A DNA stretch of 64,000 nucleotides, taken from assembly GCA_019638085.1 (NCBI GenBank), contig JAHBUL010000002.1, forward strand, positions 62,001 to 126,000, read 5' to 3'. The notes under the pieces are model-generated. The model was not told the origin of the DNA. It made no database searches and was given only the letters and a program-made list of their open reading frames with translations. Made by a program: the position numbers and the translations under genes. This stretch comes from Flavobacteriales bacterium (GTDB taxonomy: Bacteria; Bacteroidota; Bacteroidia; Flavobacteriales_F; PHOS-HE28). Below are positions 1 to 7,809 of this stretch, piece by piece. How positions within the stretch are numbered: the stretch's first letter is position 1; every line of letters starts with the position of its first letter.

Positions 1-1932
1 GGGTTCCATCCAAGTCCGGTTGGAGATGACGCGCAGCATATCACCCTTGAAAAGATGGGCCAACAGGAAGCTGAACGTGCCTTGGGCCGTCTCGCGATAG
101 ATGTCATTCTTGGTTTCCAGATAGGCCAGTAGCATGGCCTCCGGGAGTGCGGCGTTCCCGTATGTAAGGATGGGCTCGAACCAGTTCCAGTTCGCCGTCG
201 CCGTGTCGGCGTAGGTGCGCTGCAGGCGCGCTGCCAGCCGATCGATCAACGCGGTGACGCGTTCTTCGCGGCGAACGGTGTTGTAGGCATGCAGGCCTTT
301 GATGGCGAAGGCCATGGCCCGTGGTGACGTGAGTTCACCGGCCCAATGGAAGGTGGCGCGCAGCCCCTGTTCCGCCTTTTGCGAAGTGTTCCCGTCGAGC
401 AGTGTTCCGTGAGCGACGCAAATGCCCAAGGCCCACAACGCGCGACCATGGCTGTCGTCCAGGTTCTCTCCGAAGTTCTGCTCGGTGAACGCACCATCGA
501 TGTCGGTGTAGTTCAGGAACCGGCCGTCCGGCTGTTGGCAGTGAACGATGTGTTCCAAGTAGCGCGAAGCCAGATCGCGGACCTCTTCGTTCCCGCCCAC
601 GTTGTCGGCATGGATGCACACGGCGATCAGTGCTCGGGCGTTGTCGTCCAAGGTGTGCCCGGAATCGATATCCGGTTCACTGAGATCGCAGAATTGCACC
701 ATGCCGATGCGGTCAGTGAGGCGGCTCAGATGGCCCAGGGTGATCGGCGGCCATTGGAAGCGCAGCTCGCCGGTGGTACCGGTGCGTCGTGCGAACGCAC
801 GTGCGTGGGCTATGGCCACATTCTCCCATGCGGTGGCCCGCATGCGGTGCAAGGCATTGCGTGCCATCCGGTCCATGCGCTCCGGGTCCAGTAACAGGGC
901 AATGGTGGCCTGCGCCAATTGGTCGGGGCTGTTGAAATCGATGAGCACCCCGGTGCCTTCATCGAGAACCTCGGCAGCGTGCGGTATGCGCGTGGAGATC
1001 ACCGGGCAACCGGAGCCCATGGCATAGGCGAAGGTGCCGCTCACCGCTTGTTGCGGATCCTTGGAGGTGAACAGGTAAACGTCCGTGAGCTGCAGGTAGT
1101 CCAACAACTCGTCGAGTTCCAGGTAGCGGTCCACGAACCGCACATGGTCCTGCAGACCGAGTTCATCCACCTTGCGCAAGAGCATTTCGCGGTACTGTTC
1201 GCCCTCCTGTTGCACCACTTCCGGATGGGTGCGGCCCAATACCAGGTAAAGCACATTCGGCACACGTTCTTTTATCGACACGAGGGCATCCAGCGCCATT
1301 TCGATGTCTTTGTTCGCACTCAACAACCCGAAGGTGGAGAGTACCCGACGGCCTTGTAGTCCATGCTTCTCCTTCATCCGTTGCTTCTCGATCCATTGCA
1401 CGGCATGGGTCCCGTGCGGGACCACCGAGATCTTGCGCGCTTCTATCCCGTACTGATCGCGCAGGACCCGCGCTGAACGCTCGGTGAGGACGACAATGTC
1501 CGATGCGCGTTCGCCCAGCGCGCGGACCATCTCCGCACGTTCGGCCGAAGGCGAGGTGAGCACGGTGTGGAAGGTGATCGCAACGGGTTTGCTCACCGCA
1601 TTCAGGAAACGCAACAGGTACTGGCCTTCACCCGCTTGGTAGAGACCGAACTCGTGCTGCACCCAAACCCGCTTGATGCTTTCGTCCCGGTCCACTTCCC
1701 CCGCCAGGCGTATGTGGTCATCGGGATACATCGCGTTCAGGCGGTGGGTCACTTCGGAAGGGTAGGCGCGATCGATGGACGAGTTCTCAACGGCGCACAC
1801 GGTATAGCGATCGGGTCCGCTGAACGTCTTGTTCAACGCGGATACCAGGTCCTGCGTGTAGGTGGCGATCCCGCACACGCGGGGCGGATAGGAAGTGAGG
1901 ACCAGTACGCGGTCCGGTGCGGTGTTTTTCAT
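1..1932 (-). CDS. Glycosyltransferase family 4 with C-terminal helical domain (3' end beyond window)
   Basis: The minus-strand frame is open from an ATG at 1932 to the window edge (644 codons), so the C-terminus is missing. The first ~380 residues read as a GT-B family 4 glycosyltransferase: an N-terminal LVLTSYPPRVCGIATYTQDL stretch, a central VVPHGTHAVQWIEKQ segment, and a nucleotide-sugar half with GTFAYAMGSGCPVISTRIPH. The following ~260 residues (containing DIDSGHTLDDNARAL and WNWFEPILTYGNAALPEAML) resemble an alpha/alpha-barrel domain often fused to such transferases. The start ATG overlaps the stop of the upstream GH130 gene in an ATGA junction, so the two are probably translationally coupled and act on the same mannose-containing glycan. 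The substrate cannot be deduced from sequence alone. The family call is firm; the role is inferred. Confidence 0.85.
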   Translation of the reverse strand, partial: MKNTAPDRVLVLTSYPPRVCGIATYTQDLVSALNKTFSGPDRYTVCAVENSSIDRAYPSEVTHRLNAMYPDDHIRLAGEVDRDESIKRVWVQHEFGLYQAGEGQYLLRFLNAVSKPVAITFHTVLTSPSAERAEMVRALGERASDIVVLTERSARVLRDQYGIEARKISVVPHGTHAVQWIEKQRMKEKHGLQGRRVLSTFGLLSANKDIEMALDALVSIKERVPNVLYLVLGRTHPEVVQQEGEQYREMLLRKVDELGLQDHVRFVDRYLELDELLDYLQLTDVYLFTSKDPQQAVSGTFAYAMGSGCPVISTRIPHAAEVLDEGTGVLIDFNSPDQLAQATIALLLDPERMDRMARNALHRMRATAWENVAIAHARAFARRTGTTGELRFQWPPITLGHLSRLTDRIGMVQFCDLSEPDIDSGHTLDDNARALIAVCIHADNVGGNEEVRDLASRYLEHIVHCQQPDGRFLNYTDIDGAFTEQNFGENLDDSHGRALWALGICVAHGTLLDGNTSQKAEQGLRATFHWAGELTSPRAMAFAIKGLHAYNTVRREERVTALIDRLAARLQRTYADTATANWNWFEPILTYGNAALPEAMLLAYLETKNDIYRETAQGTFSFLLAHLFKGDMLRVISNRTWMEP

Positions 1933-3002
1933 GTTGGGTTCTTCTTTAGCTGTTCCAAAAGCGCGGGCAACTTCACCGAAGCCACCGCCACGCGTTCATC
2001 AGCAGCGCCGTAGTAGATGTAGAGGTCGTCGCCGAACACCACGGCCCCGGATGGGAAGATGACGTTCTTCACATAGCCCACCTTCTCGTAGGGCTCCTGC
2101 GGGGAGAACAATGGCTTGGGCAGGCGGCCGATCACTTTCCGAGGATCCTTGAGGTCCAGCAGCGCAGCACACGCGTTGTACACGTAGCCCTTCGGAGTGT
2201 CATCGGTGGAATGGTAAATGAACAACCAACCGTCCTCCGTCTCGATCGGCGGTGCGCCACCACCGATGTGGCTGCTCTCATGCGGGAACTTGGGATCCAT
2301 CACGATGTGCGACTTCAGGTCCATGATGTACTGCTCCCAGAAGGCGCGGTCCAATTCCTTTGGATCATCGAATGTCACGAGTTGGATACCCGGATGGATG
2401 CGGTGCAGCAATGCGAACTTGCCGTTGATCTTGCGCGGGAAGAACATCAGGTTCTTGTCCCAGAGCATCAACTTGTCCGCGAGTTCTTCGCCCAGCCCGT
2501 GCTCCTTCAAGACCTTGTAGTGAAAGAGGTACTTCTCGTTCAGGCCCGGGCAACAGTCGATCAGCTTTTTGAACTCACGGTAGGTGAATTGCGGAGTGAT
2601 CACCGGATGCTTGGTGAATGTCTTCAGGTCCTGGGAGGTAGCGTACGCACCCATCGCGTTCGCTCGGTCGTAGGCCGTGTAGGTGAGGAAGTAGGTGTCG
2701 TCGATCTTCACGACACGCGGATCCTCCATGCCTTGCGACTCGTACTTCTCCTCGGGGATGAGCAGCGGCGTCCCGCTGCGCATCACCAATTCCAGAGGAC
2801 CCTTGAACCGGGCATACCCGATGGTGGAATAGTTGCCATGCCTTACGGCCCGGTAGAACATGTGTACCTCGTCACCCTCCCGGATGCACGCGGGATTGAG
2901 CACGCCTTCGTTCTCGTAGCCGTTCGCAATTTTGTCCAGTACCACGCCATGGCGCACTACTTCCAGTTCCAACTGTGCCGAGGTCATTGTTCTGCTGTTC
3001 AT
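1929..3002 (-). CDS. Glycoside hydrolase family 130 protein (beta-mannoside phosphorylase-like)
   Basis: A 357-residue protein of the length usual for GH130. It has the five-bladed propeller family hallmarks: an N-terminal NGYENEGVLNPACIREGDEV, then YESQGMEDPRVVKIDDTYFL, whose EDPR segment carries the family's catalytic Asp, and late motifs PHESSHIGGGAPPIETEDGW and FIYHSTDD. Family members phosphorolyse or hydrolyse beta-1,2- or beta-1,4-mannosides; the subfamily was not resolved here. There is no signal peptide, so it is probably cytosolic. It overlaps the downstream glycosyltransferase by 4 nt (ATGA), which suggests one operon for making and recycling a mannoside. An alternative start is the second Met (MTSAQLE), five codons in. 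Confidence 0.88.
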   Translation of the reverse strand: MNSRTMTSAQLELEVVRHGVVLDKIANGYENEGVLNPACIREGDEVHMFYRAVRHGNYSTIGYARFKGPLELVMRSGTPLLIPEEKYESQGMEDPRVVKIDDTYFLTYTAYDRANAMGAYATSQDLKTFTKHPVITPQFTYREFKKLIDCCPGLNEKYLFHYKVLKEHGLGEELADKLMLWDKNLMFFPRKINGKFALLHRIHPGIQLVTFDDPKELDRAFWEQYIMDLKSHIVMDPKFPHESSHIGGGAPPIETEDGWLFIYHSTDDTPKGYVYNACAALLDLKDPRKVIGRLPKPLFSPQEPYEKVGYVKNVIFPSGAVVFGDDLYIYYGAADERVAVASVKLPALLEQLKKNPT

Positions 3003-3041
3003 TGCTTCCGGTTATCGGGTAGATCACAGGGCAACTCAGGT

Positions 3042-3209
3042 TCATCGCTTGCCGCGCTTACCCATCTTGCTCATATCATGATCTTCATGTTCATCACTCC
3101 TGCCACCAGCCTTCGGTGTGGTGGGTCCGCTCTTTTTGCCTTCGCTCTTTTTGTCCTGCTTGGCATCGGTGGCTTTGGTCGTGTTCACTTTCTCATTGCG
3201 CTTTTTCAT
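3042..3209 (-). CDS. Small lysine-rich hypothetical protein
   Basis: A 55-residue frame starting MKKRNEKVNTTK and ending MSKMGKRGKR. It is very rich in Lys, Gly and Asp with no hydrophobic core, so it is probably disordered and nucleic-acid binding if made. It lies 39 bp upstream of the GH130 gene on the same strand and could be the first gene of that operon. A longer reading from 3263 is open but adds nothing recognisable. I do not recognise the family, and a spurious frame cannot be excluded. Confidence 0.4.
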   Translation of the reverse strand: MKKRNEKVNTTKATDAKQDKKSEGKKSGPTTPKAGGRSDEHEDHDMSKMGKRGKR

Positions 3210-3446
3210 CGTATCGGGTATTTGGGTTTGTCGGGCTGGCAGGTCCGCGTTCGGAACTTCCACCGGCCTTCGGGTTATTCAGGTGCAAACGATCATCCAC
3301 GATGGTGTTCAGAAGCCTTGGCGCTTGTAAAGCCTTGACACCAGTGCGACTCCGGACCGAACCGGGCCTTATCAACGGCACTCGCTGCTTGGGGCAGTGG
3401 GGTGCTTTCACCACGTTCGGTTCGTATTGCATTGATCTGGGGAATT
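3210..3446. other. Region without a recognisable gene
   Basis: This stretch lies between the small basic protein and the alcohol dehydrogenase remnant. Short frames cross it on both strands but none resembles a known protein. It may be decayed sequence connected with loss of the dehydrogenase. Confidence 0.4.
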
Positions 3447-3665
3447 TCATCGGTGGCCTGTCGCGATCATCCCTGTCGTCAACCGCCGTTGCTGATATTC
3501 GTCAAGGCGAACTGCGCGTCCAAAAAGAACCCAAGCGTAGCGTTCCAAACCGCAGATCGTGGTCTTCAGGACCTTGACGAGCGCATCCGTCGGTTTCTCG
3601 ATGCCGGGTTTCTCGACATCCTTCCACTCGATCTTCCCTTCGCCCTGGTACACGAGCGCCTTCAT
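3447..3665 (-). pseudogene. Truncated zinc-dependent alcohol dehydrogenase (N-terminus only)
   Basis: The first 39 codons from the ATG at 3665 match the N-terminus of zinc-dependent medium-chain alcohol dehydrogenases: MKALVYQGEGKIEWKDVEKP followed by KPTDALVKVLKTTICG. The family continues with a TDLHILKG-type zinc-site segment after the catalytic-zinc Cys. Here the similarity stops right after CG at about 3549 and the frame runs into unrelated sequence before stopping at 3447. The rest of the ~340-residue enzyme is absent, so this is a gene remnant. An in-frame upstream Met (3734) exists, but the homologous start is 3665. Confidence 0.65.
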
Positions 3666-3848
3666 GGTCTGCGTTCCCGCGTTGGTATGCTGGTTGGTCG
3701 GTGCCTCTTTGGTCGGGTGTGCGATGGCGGACATGTTGGTGGTGCTTTAAACGCAGCAGTATCGCTGCGGGACAAAGGTCCATCGACACCCACCGGACCG
3801 CGTTACATAACACCGAAAAGGAATTACATTATTCCCACTTCCATTCGC

Positions 3849-4409
3849 TTATAAGGCATCCAAGTGCACCTCGCGCTTCTTCTTCAATTTCTTGAAGAAT
3901 GTAGGGGTCAGCCCCGTCACTTTCTTGAACTGGGCGGAAAGATGGGCCACACTGCTATAGTGCAACCTGTAGGAGATCTCGGTCAGATTCAGTTCATCAT
4001 AAAGGAGCAGTTCTTTCGCCCGCTCGACCCTGTTGGTGATCAGGTAGTGCTCGATGGTCGTGCCCTTGGTCTCTGAAAAGATATTCGCGAGGTAAGTGTA
4101 ACTGTATCCCAATTTCTCGCTGAGCAAGACGGAGAGCTTCACCCTCGGAACCTCCTCTGTATCGTGTACCATTTCATTGATCACGTTCTTTATGCGCTCA
4201 GCGATGACGGCCTTCTTGTCATCCATCAATTCCAAGCCCGATCGGAGCAAGGCCTCATTCAAGCGCCCCCGTTGTTCCGGTGTGATATCCTCCAGGACCT
4301 CCACCGTGCCCAGATCAATGGCTCCATAGTGAATACCGAGTTTCGTCAACTCCTCCTTCACCTTCAGCTTGCAACGAAGGCATACCATGTATTTCACGTA
4401 GATGATCAT
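3849..4409 (-). CDS. AraC-family transcriptional regulator with HMA-like N-terminus
   Basis: A 186-residue protein. The N-terminus (MIIYVKYMVCLRCKLKVKEE) has a CxxC-like pair and the pattern of a heavy-metal-associated ferredoxin fold, a common layout in Bacteroidota AraC regulators beside metal pumps. The C-terminal ~100 residues are an AraC HTH domain: SEKLGYSYTYLANIFSETKG, then RVERAKELLLYDELNLTEIS and the second helix-turn-helix ending VTGLTPTFFKKL. Its start overlaps the stop of the truncated cusA by 4 nt (ATGA). It is likely a metal-responsive activator of the copper efflux genes in this window; that target is inferred from location. Confidence 0.85.
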   Translation of the reverse strand: MIIYVKYMVCLRCKLKVKEELTKLGIHYGAIDLGTVEVLEDITPEQRGRLNEALLRSGLELMDDKKAVIAERIKNVINEMVHDTEEVPRVKLSVLLSEKLGYSYTYLANIFSETKGTTIEHYLITNRVERAKELLLYDELNLTEISYRLHYSSVAHLSAQFKKVTGLTPTFFKKLKKKREVHLDAL

Positions 4410-4681
4410 ACCCGGCTGGTGGTGTTAGGGTTTTTAGCGCGTGAGCACAGGATCGGTCCGGCAGCCACGGCATGCACGAACGTGGTGGCTAGCGCAGTAT
4501 GTTCGATGTCTTTGAAGAAGCCGATATCGGTGATGGCATCCACGGCCACCGGATCGCTCGGCAATGCACCAAGATCCCGACCGGAAGGCGCGGTGACCAA
4601 CCCCCGGCCAACAAGCAATAGCAACAGCAAGGCCGTTACCAACTTGGTCGCGAGGAAGTAATGGATGAGTTCGTTCAACAT
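4406..4681 (-). pseudogene. Truncated CusA/CzcA-type RND pump fragment
   Basis: The first ~54 residues from the ATG at 4681 (MLNELIHYFLATKLVTALLL onward to VAVDAITDIG) are nearly identical to the start of the complete CusA at 21686-25486. After DIG the frame diverges (FFKDIEHTALATTFVHAV) and ends at 4406, leaving 91 of about 1,266 residues. The tail ATTFVHAVAAGPILCSRAKN faintly resembles the C-terminal end of CusA, so it may be an internal-deletion product. It keeps the promoter-proximal position ahead of the AraC regulator and overlaps it by 4 nt, so the transcript may still be used. Confidence 0.75.
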
Positions 4682-4780
4682 GGATCCGGAGGTTCTCGTG
4701 GTGCGACCAACGCAGGGCCGTGCATGCACGGCATGCGAACGCGACCGATGCATGGCACCGGTCACGGAATACGAGAATGT

Positions 4781-5203
4781 CTAGATCAAGAAACGGTGGA
4801 TACGCTCAAGTACCAAGCGGCCCGTAAGCGGAAGATCCGGCGGGTGCGCTGGTGGAACCGCAATGGACGCTGCTATTCCCAATTCCTTCCCGGCAAAAGG
4901 AGGAAGCGGTATAACGGTGGGCACGATAACAGGTGCTGCATCCGACGCGATCTTCACGAAACTTGGAAGGCCACCCGCTGCCACAAGGCTATTCGAACAG
5001 CATGGAACACCAGCCACGGCAGCCATGGCATTGGGACAATCAGCGGCATCATCCTCCATACCGCAACTTACTTCGCCACCCCAAAAAGAACGGTCCGCAA
5101 GATGACCACCACACCAATGCGACCGTACGCTCCAAGGCACACCGGCCAGCAAGAGCTGGAGGATCAGGAGGAGGGCGATACTGGAGCGGATCATGGGTTG
5201 CAA
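4781..5203 (-). CDS. HYC_CC_PP-family small exported protein
   Basis: A 140-residue protein with an N-terminal hydrophobic signal or anchor (ALLLILQLLLAG), then HWCGG, several Cys residues, a CC pair (VPCCSN), and a Pro-rich C-terminus (PPAHPPDLPL). This is the layout of the small Bacteroidota HYC_CC_PP proteins that sit next to CusA/CopB efflux genes. The Cys/His pattern suggests periplasmic metal binding, but no activity is established. It lies just upstream of the truncated cusA and AraC gene on the same strand. An alternative start is MIRSS at 5194. A second family-like protein is at 28710-29105. Confidence 0.7.
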   Translation of the reverse strand: MQPMIRSSIALLLILQLLLAGVPWSVRSHWCGGHLADRSFWGGEVSCGMEDDAADCPNAMAAVAGVPCCSNSLVAAGGLPSFVKIASDAAPVIVPTVIPLPPFAGKELGIAASIAVPPAHPPDLPLTGRLVLERIHRFLI

Positions 5204-5536
5204 GTGCCAAGGTAAGATTTTCGAATCAGACCAACAACTGACGATATTCCGGTATGAACAGAGCCTCTCATTCGGAAGATCATCATGGAGGGGATGGCCC
5301 GCACTTCTTCAGGCTTTCCGTTCATCCCCGGCCTTTGCAGAACCATCGCAGCGATCTTCCGCCGTATAGCGATGTCCCTTCGCTCGAAACCATTTGCAGC
5401 CAAGGCATTGGAAACTGATGGCAGCCTCGAGGTTGATGAGAATTATGTAAGGATCGCCTCCAATTGTATAACACACTTCATTGATAGCACGCTCACCTTT
5501 ATCCCAAACAAACAACCAACCAAAACCAACAACACC
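5204..5536. other. Intergenic region between divergent genes
   Basis: These 333 bp separate the minus-strand HYC_CC_PP gene from the plus-strand SHOCT gene and should hold both promoters. The SHOCT frame can be extended upstream to 5285, but that part has no recognisable domain. The last ~80 bp are AT-rich with an A/C-rich stretch just before the start at 5537, a typical Bacteroidota leader. No terminator or repeat is evident. Confidence 0.5.
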
Positions 5537-5755
5537 ATGTTCCACAACGGATATGATTTCTGGGGAATGCACATGATCTGGTGGATCTTCTGGCTCGTCA
5601 TCATCTTCGGGTTCTGGGGCTTCTTCGAACCCGTGCCGAAAAAGAAGGTCCAACGGGACAACCCCTTGGATATTCTCAAACGCCGCTATGCGAACGGGGA
5701 TATCACCAAGGAAGAGTTTGCAGAGAAGCGGAGGATCTTGGAGTTGGAAAAGTAA
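5537..5755 (+). CDS. SHOCT-domain small membrane protein
   Basis: A 72-residue protein starting MFHNGYDFWGMHMIWWIFWL. It has one strongly hydrophobic, Trp/Phe-rich membrane helix, then a basic stretch and a C-terminal SHOCT motif (DILKRRYANGDITKEEFAEK). SHOCT domains are short oligomerisation motifs at the C-termini of many small membrane proteins. I chose this start because the extension to 5285 has no domain and follows no known architecture. It opens a plus-strand run of small membrane genes; the next starts 11 bp downstream. Function unknown. Confidence 0.8.
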   Translation: MFHNGYDFWGMHMIWWIFWLVIIFGFWGFFEPVPKKKVQRDNPLDILKRRYANGDITKEEFAEKRRILELEK

Positions 5756-5765
5756 TTTCCCTACC

Positions 5766-5990
5766 ATGACCAAACACACCCTCTGGATGATCCTCGGCTG
5801 CGTGGTGCCGCTCTTGCTCATCTTCCTGGCCCCGGCCTTCGGCTTGGGCGGGAATGTTCCGTTGTTCATCCTGATCCTCGCCATGTTCGCCTTTCACCTG
5901 CTGATGCCCATGCACCACAAAGGGCACGGGCAACAGGACCACGAGCGCGGAACTACGAATACGGACACCCATGAAGCACATCAACATTAG
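5766..5990 (+). CDS. DUF2933-like small membrane protein
   Basis: A 74-residue protein with two hydrophobic helices (ILGCVVPLLLIFLAPAFGLG and LFILILAMFAFHLLMP) and a His-rich tail (MHHKGHGQQDHE, HEAHQH). This matches the short two-helix, His-tail DUF2933-type proteins found in metal resistance loci. It overlaps the next gene by 20 bp. The tail could bind metal; that is inference. Confidence 0.65.
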   Translation: MTKHTLWMILGCVVPLLLIFLAPAFGLGGNVPLFILILAMFAFHLLMPMHHKGHGQQDHERGTTNTDTHEAHQH

Positions 5991-6240
5991 AAAGCTCGGC
6001 TTGGCCTGCGGCACTACCGGGGCCCTGCTCTACTTGGGATGCATGGTCCTCATGGTCACCGTGGGCCATGGCGGCACGGTAACGTTCTTCAATAGCCTCT
6101 TGCACGGCCTGGACGTCACCAGCATCGTGCGCTATGACATACCGTTGTGGGAGGCTGGGATCGGGATATCGGAGACCTTCATTCTTGGCTGGCTGGTCGG
6201 TGCATGTGTTGGGGCCATCTACAATAGCTCGGTCCGTTGA
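5971..6240 (+). CDS. DUF5676 family membrane protein
   Basis: An 89-residue protein with the DUF5676 pattern: an N-terminal LGLACGTTGALLYLGCMVLM helix, FFNSLLHGLDVTSIVRYDIP, and a C-terminal GWLVGACVGAIYN helix. It has two membrane helices and no catalytic motif. Its start overlaps the end of the DUF2933-like gene. A much shorter paralogue-like protein sits at 19754-19885. Confidence 0.8.
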   Translation: MKHINIRKLGLACGTTGALLYLGCMVLMVTVGHGGTVTFFNSLLHGLDVTSIVRYDIPLWEAGIGISETFILGWLVGACVGAIYNSSVR

Positions 6241-6351
6241 TCGTTCAGTGCATTGGATCACGATGACAATCGCATCCGGTCACCTGCGTTCAGTGCTTCT
6301 TCCACCATCGAGATCCCTCGGCCGGGAGCGAGCCGGTAGATCCAAGAATTG

Positions 6352-7074
6352 ATGCGGTACGCTTGGCTCATATGGTCGCTCCTTTTTCTTCTCCTTTGGG
6401 TAGTATTGTACCTGCTCACGCGGTCCACGGTCCGGCAGGAAATGCTTCGGGTCGGCCTTTGGACCATGCCCATGGGACTCACCGAACCACTTTTCGTCCC
6501 GGAATACTGGAACCCTCCCTCGCTGTTCGACCTGGCCCAGCGCACGGGGTTCGACGTGGAAAGCCTGATCTTCTCCTTCGCCATCGGGGGCATCGGCTCG
6601 GTGCTCTACAACGCGATCACCCGATCGGAGCTTGAGCCCATCGAACCTGCGGAGCGCAAGCATGTGAGACACCGGTTCCACGCATTCCTCTTGCCAACGC
6701 CCGTTCTGGTGTTCCTGCTGCTTGCCGCATTCACCAATTTGGAGCACATCTACTGCGGGATCATCGCCCTGTTCGCCGGAGCGCTGTTCACACTGTATTG
6801 CCGACCGGACCTTGCCCGGAAGGTCCTGATCGGTGGCGTGCTGTTCACCCTGCTCTATTTCATCTGCTTCACCTCCTTGGTCTTGGCCTTTCCGGCCTAT
6901 GTGGAGCAGGTATGGAACCTGGACGTGCTCACAGGTTTGCTGGTATTGGGCATTCCGCTTGAGGAATACCTGTTCGCGTTCTCGTTCGGCATGCTCTGGT
7001 CCGGCTTGTACGAACACCTCCGCTGGTACAAACCGGTCGTTCCTCAACGGACCTCGCAACAAGGCCATCCATGA
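6352..7074 (+). CDS. Lycopene cyclase domain-containing membrane protein
   Basis: A 240-residue protein with about seven membrane helices. The C-terminal part has VLGIPLEEYLFAFSFGMLW, matching the conserved PxE(E/D)xxFF-type motif of the heterodimeric CrtYc/CrtYd lycopene cyclase domain. A similar segment, EPLFVPEYWNPPSLFDLAQR, precedes a second helix pair. No other carotenoid gene is in the window, so carotenoid cyclisation is not shown; such stand-alone homologues are mostly uncharacterised. The ATG at 6352 is used rather than the TTG at 6349. Its stop overlaps the next ATG by 4 nt. Confidence 0.65.
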   Translation: MRYAWLIWSLLFLLLWVVLYLLTRSTVRQEMLRVGLWTMPMGLTEPLFVPEYWNPPSLFDLAQRTGFDVESLIFSFAIGGIGSVLYNAITRSELEPIEPAERKHVRHRFHAFLLPTPVLVFLLLAAFTNLEHIYCGIIALFAGALFTLYCRPDLARKVLIGGVLFTLLYFICFTSLVLAFPAYVEQVWNLDVLTGLLVLGIPLEEYLFAFSFGMLWSGLYEHLRWYKPVVPQRTSQQGHP

Positions 7075-7799
7075 TCGAAGAAAAGGAAGGAACACCACGC
7101 AGCACAATACCCTTTGCATGCCTGGGAAGGGTGGTGTTCGTCGTGCTACTGTTGGCCTTGGGCCCAACCCTTGCATCGGCCCAGGACTCCGGGGCCATGC
7201 TCATCTCCAACATCGCCGGCAACAGTTACGTCCTGCGCAATTTCGACAAGGCACACAAAGAGAAGGACCGGCAACGGATCAAGGTCGGGGAACTACGGAC
7301 CAAGGGCGAGCGCTTGGAACTGCCGGTCAGCATCTACTCATACGATGCTGATGGCCTGCTCCAGGACAGTTCCAGCACCACCTATACCTGTTCCCCCGGC
7401 CAGAAACAAATGCTGGCGGTGGTGCTGCCCTATGCCTTGAAAGGATCGAAGAGCACGATCCGGATCACGGACATGAACGCCCCGGACCTCTATCCGGAAC
7501 AGTGGGGCGGGATCACTCCCTTGCCGGACAGGACCTTGAAACTGAGCATTGAAGGAGGATGGGCCGGGTTCTTCGGAGCGCGAAGCGAAGTGGTGTACGC
7601 GGACCGTGTGCTTACCCCCACGGGAAGCTCCACCTATACCATCTCCGGCACGCTGACGATCTCCTCGTACGCATGGGGGATCAACGTCTCTACTATCCGT
7701 TTCACGACCAAGGAGGACGTGGACCGGAAGCTGGGCCTGGTCCACCTGGAGTTCCGGGAAGCGGACGGGGAGCATACGACCATTGAACTGGAACGATAA
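7071..7799 (+). CDS. Exported protein of unknown function
   Basis: A 242-residue protein with an N-terminal hydrophobic segment (VVFVVLLLALGPTLASAQ) that looks like a signal peptide with an AxA-type cleavage site. The rest is beta-rich (SGTLTISSYAWGINVSTIRF) and has no motif I recognise. It overlaps the upstream lycopene-cyclase-domain gene by ATGA and ends 10 bp before the GAPDH gene, so it sits in the same operon. It could be a periplasmic lipid-binding or barrel-like protein. Confidence 0.7.
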   Translation: MIEEKEGTPRSTIPFACLGRVVFVVLLLALGPTLASAQDSGAMLISNIAGNSYVLRNFDKAHKEKDRQRIKVGELRTKGERLELPVSIYSYDADGLLQDSSSTTYTCSPGQKQMLAVVLPYALKGSKSTIRITDMNAPDLYPEQWGGITPLPDRTLKLSIEGGWAGFFGARSEVVYADRVLTPTGSSTYTISGTLTISSYAWGINVSTIRFTTKEDVDRKLGLVHLEFREADGEHTTIELER

Positions 7800-7809
7800 A
7801 ATTGGACAC

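Noticed and set aside
2211-3338. A 375-codon plus-strand frame
   Set aside because: It is antisense to the GH130 gene, with no motif and no start context. It is a shadow of the GC-rich coding strand.
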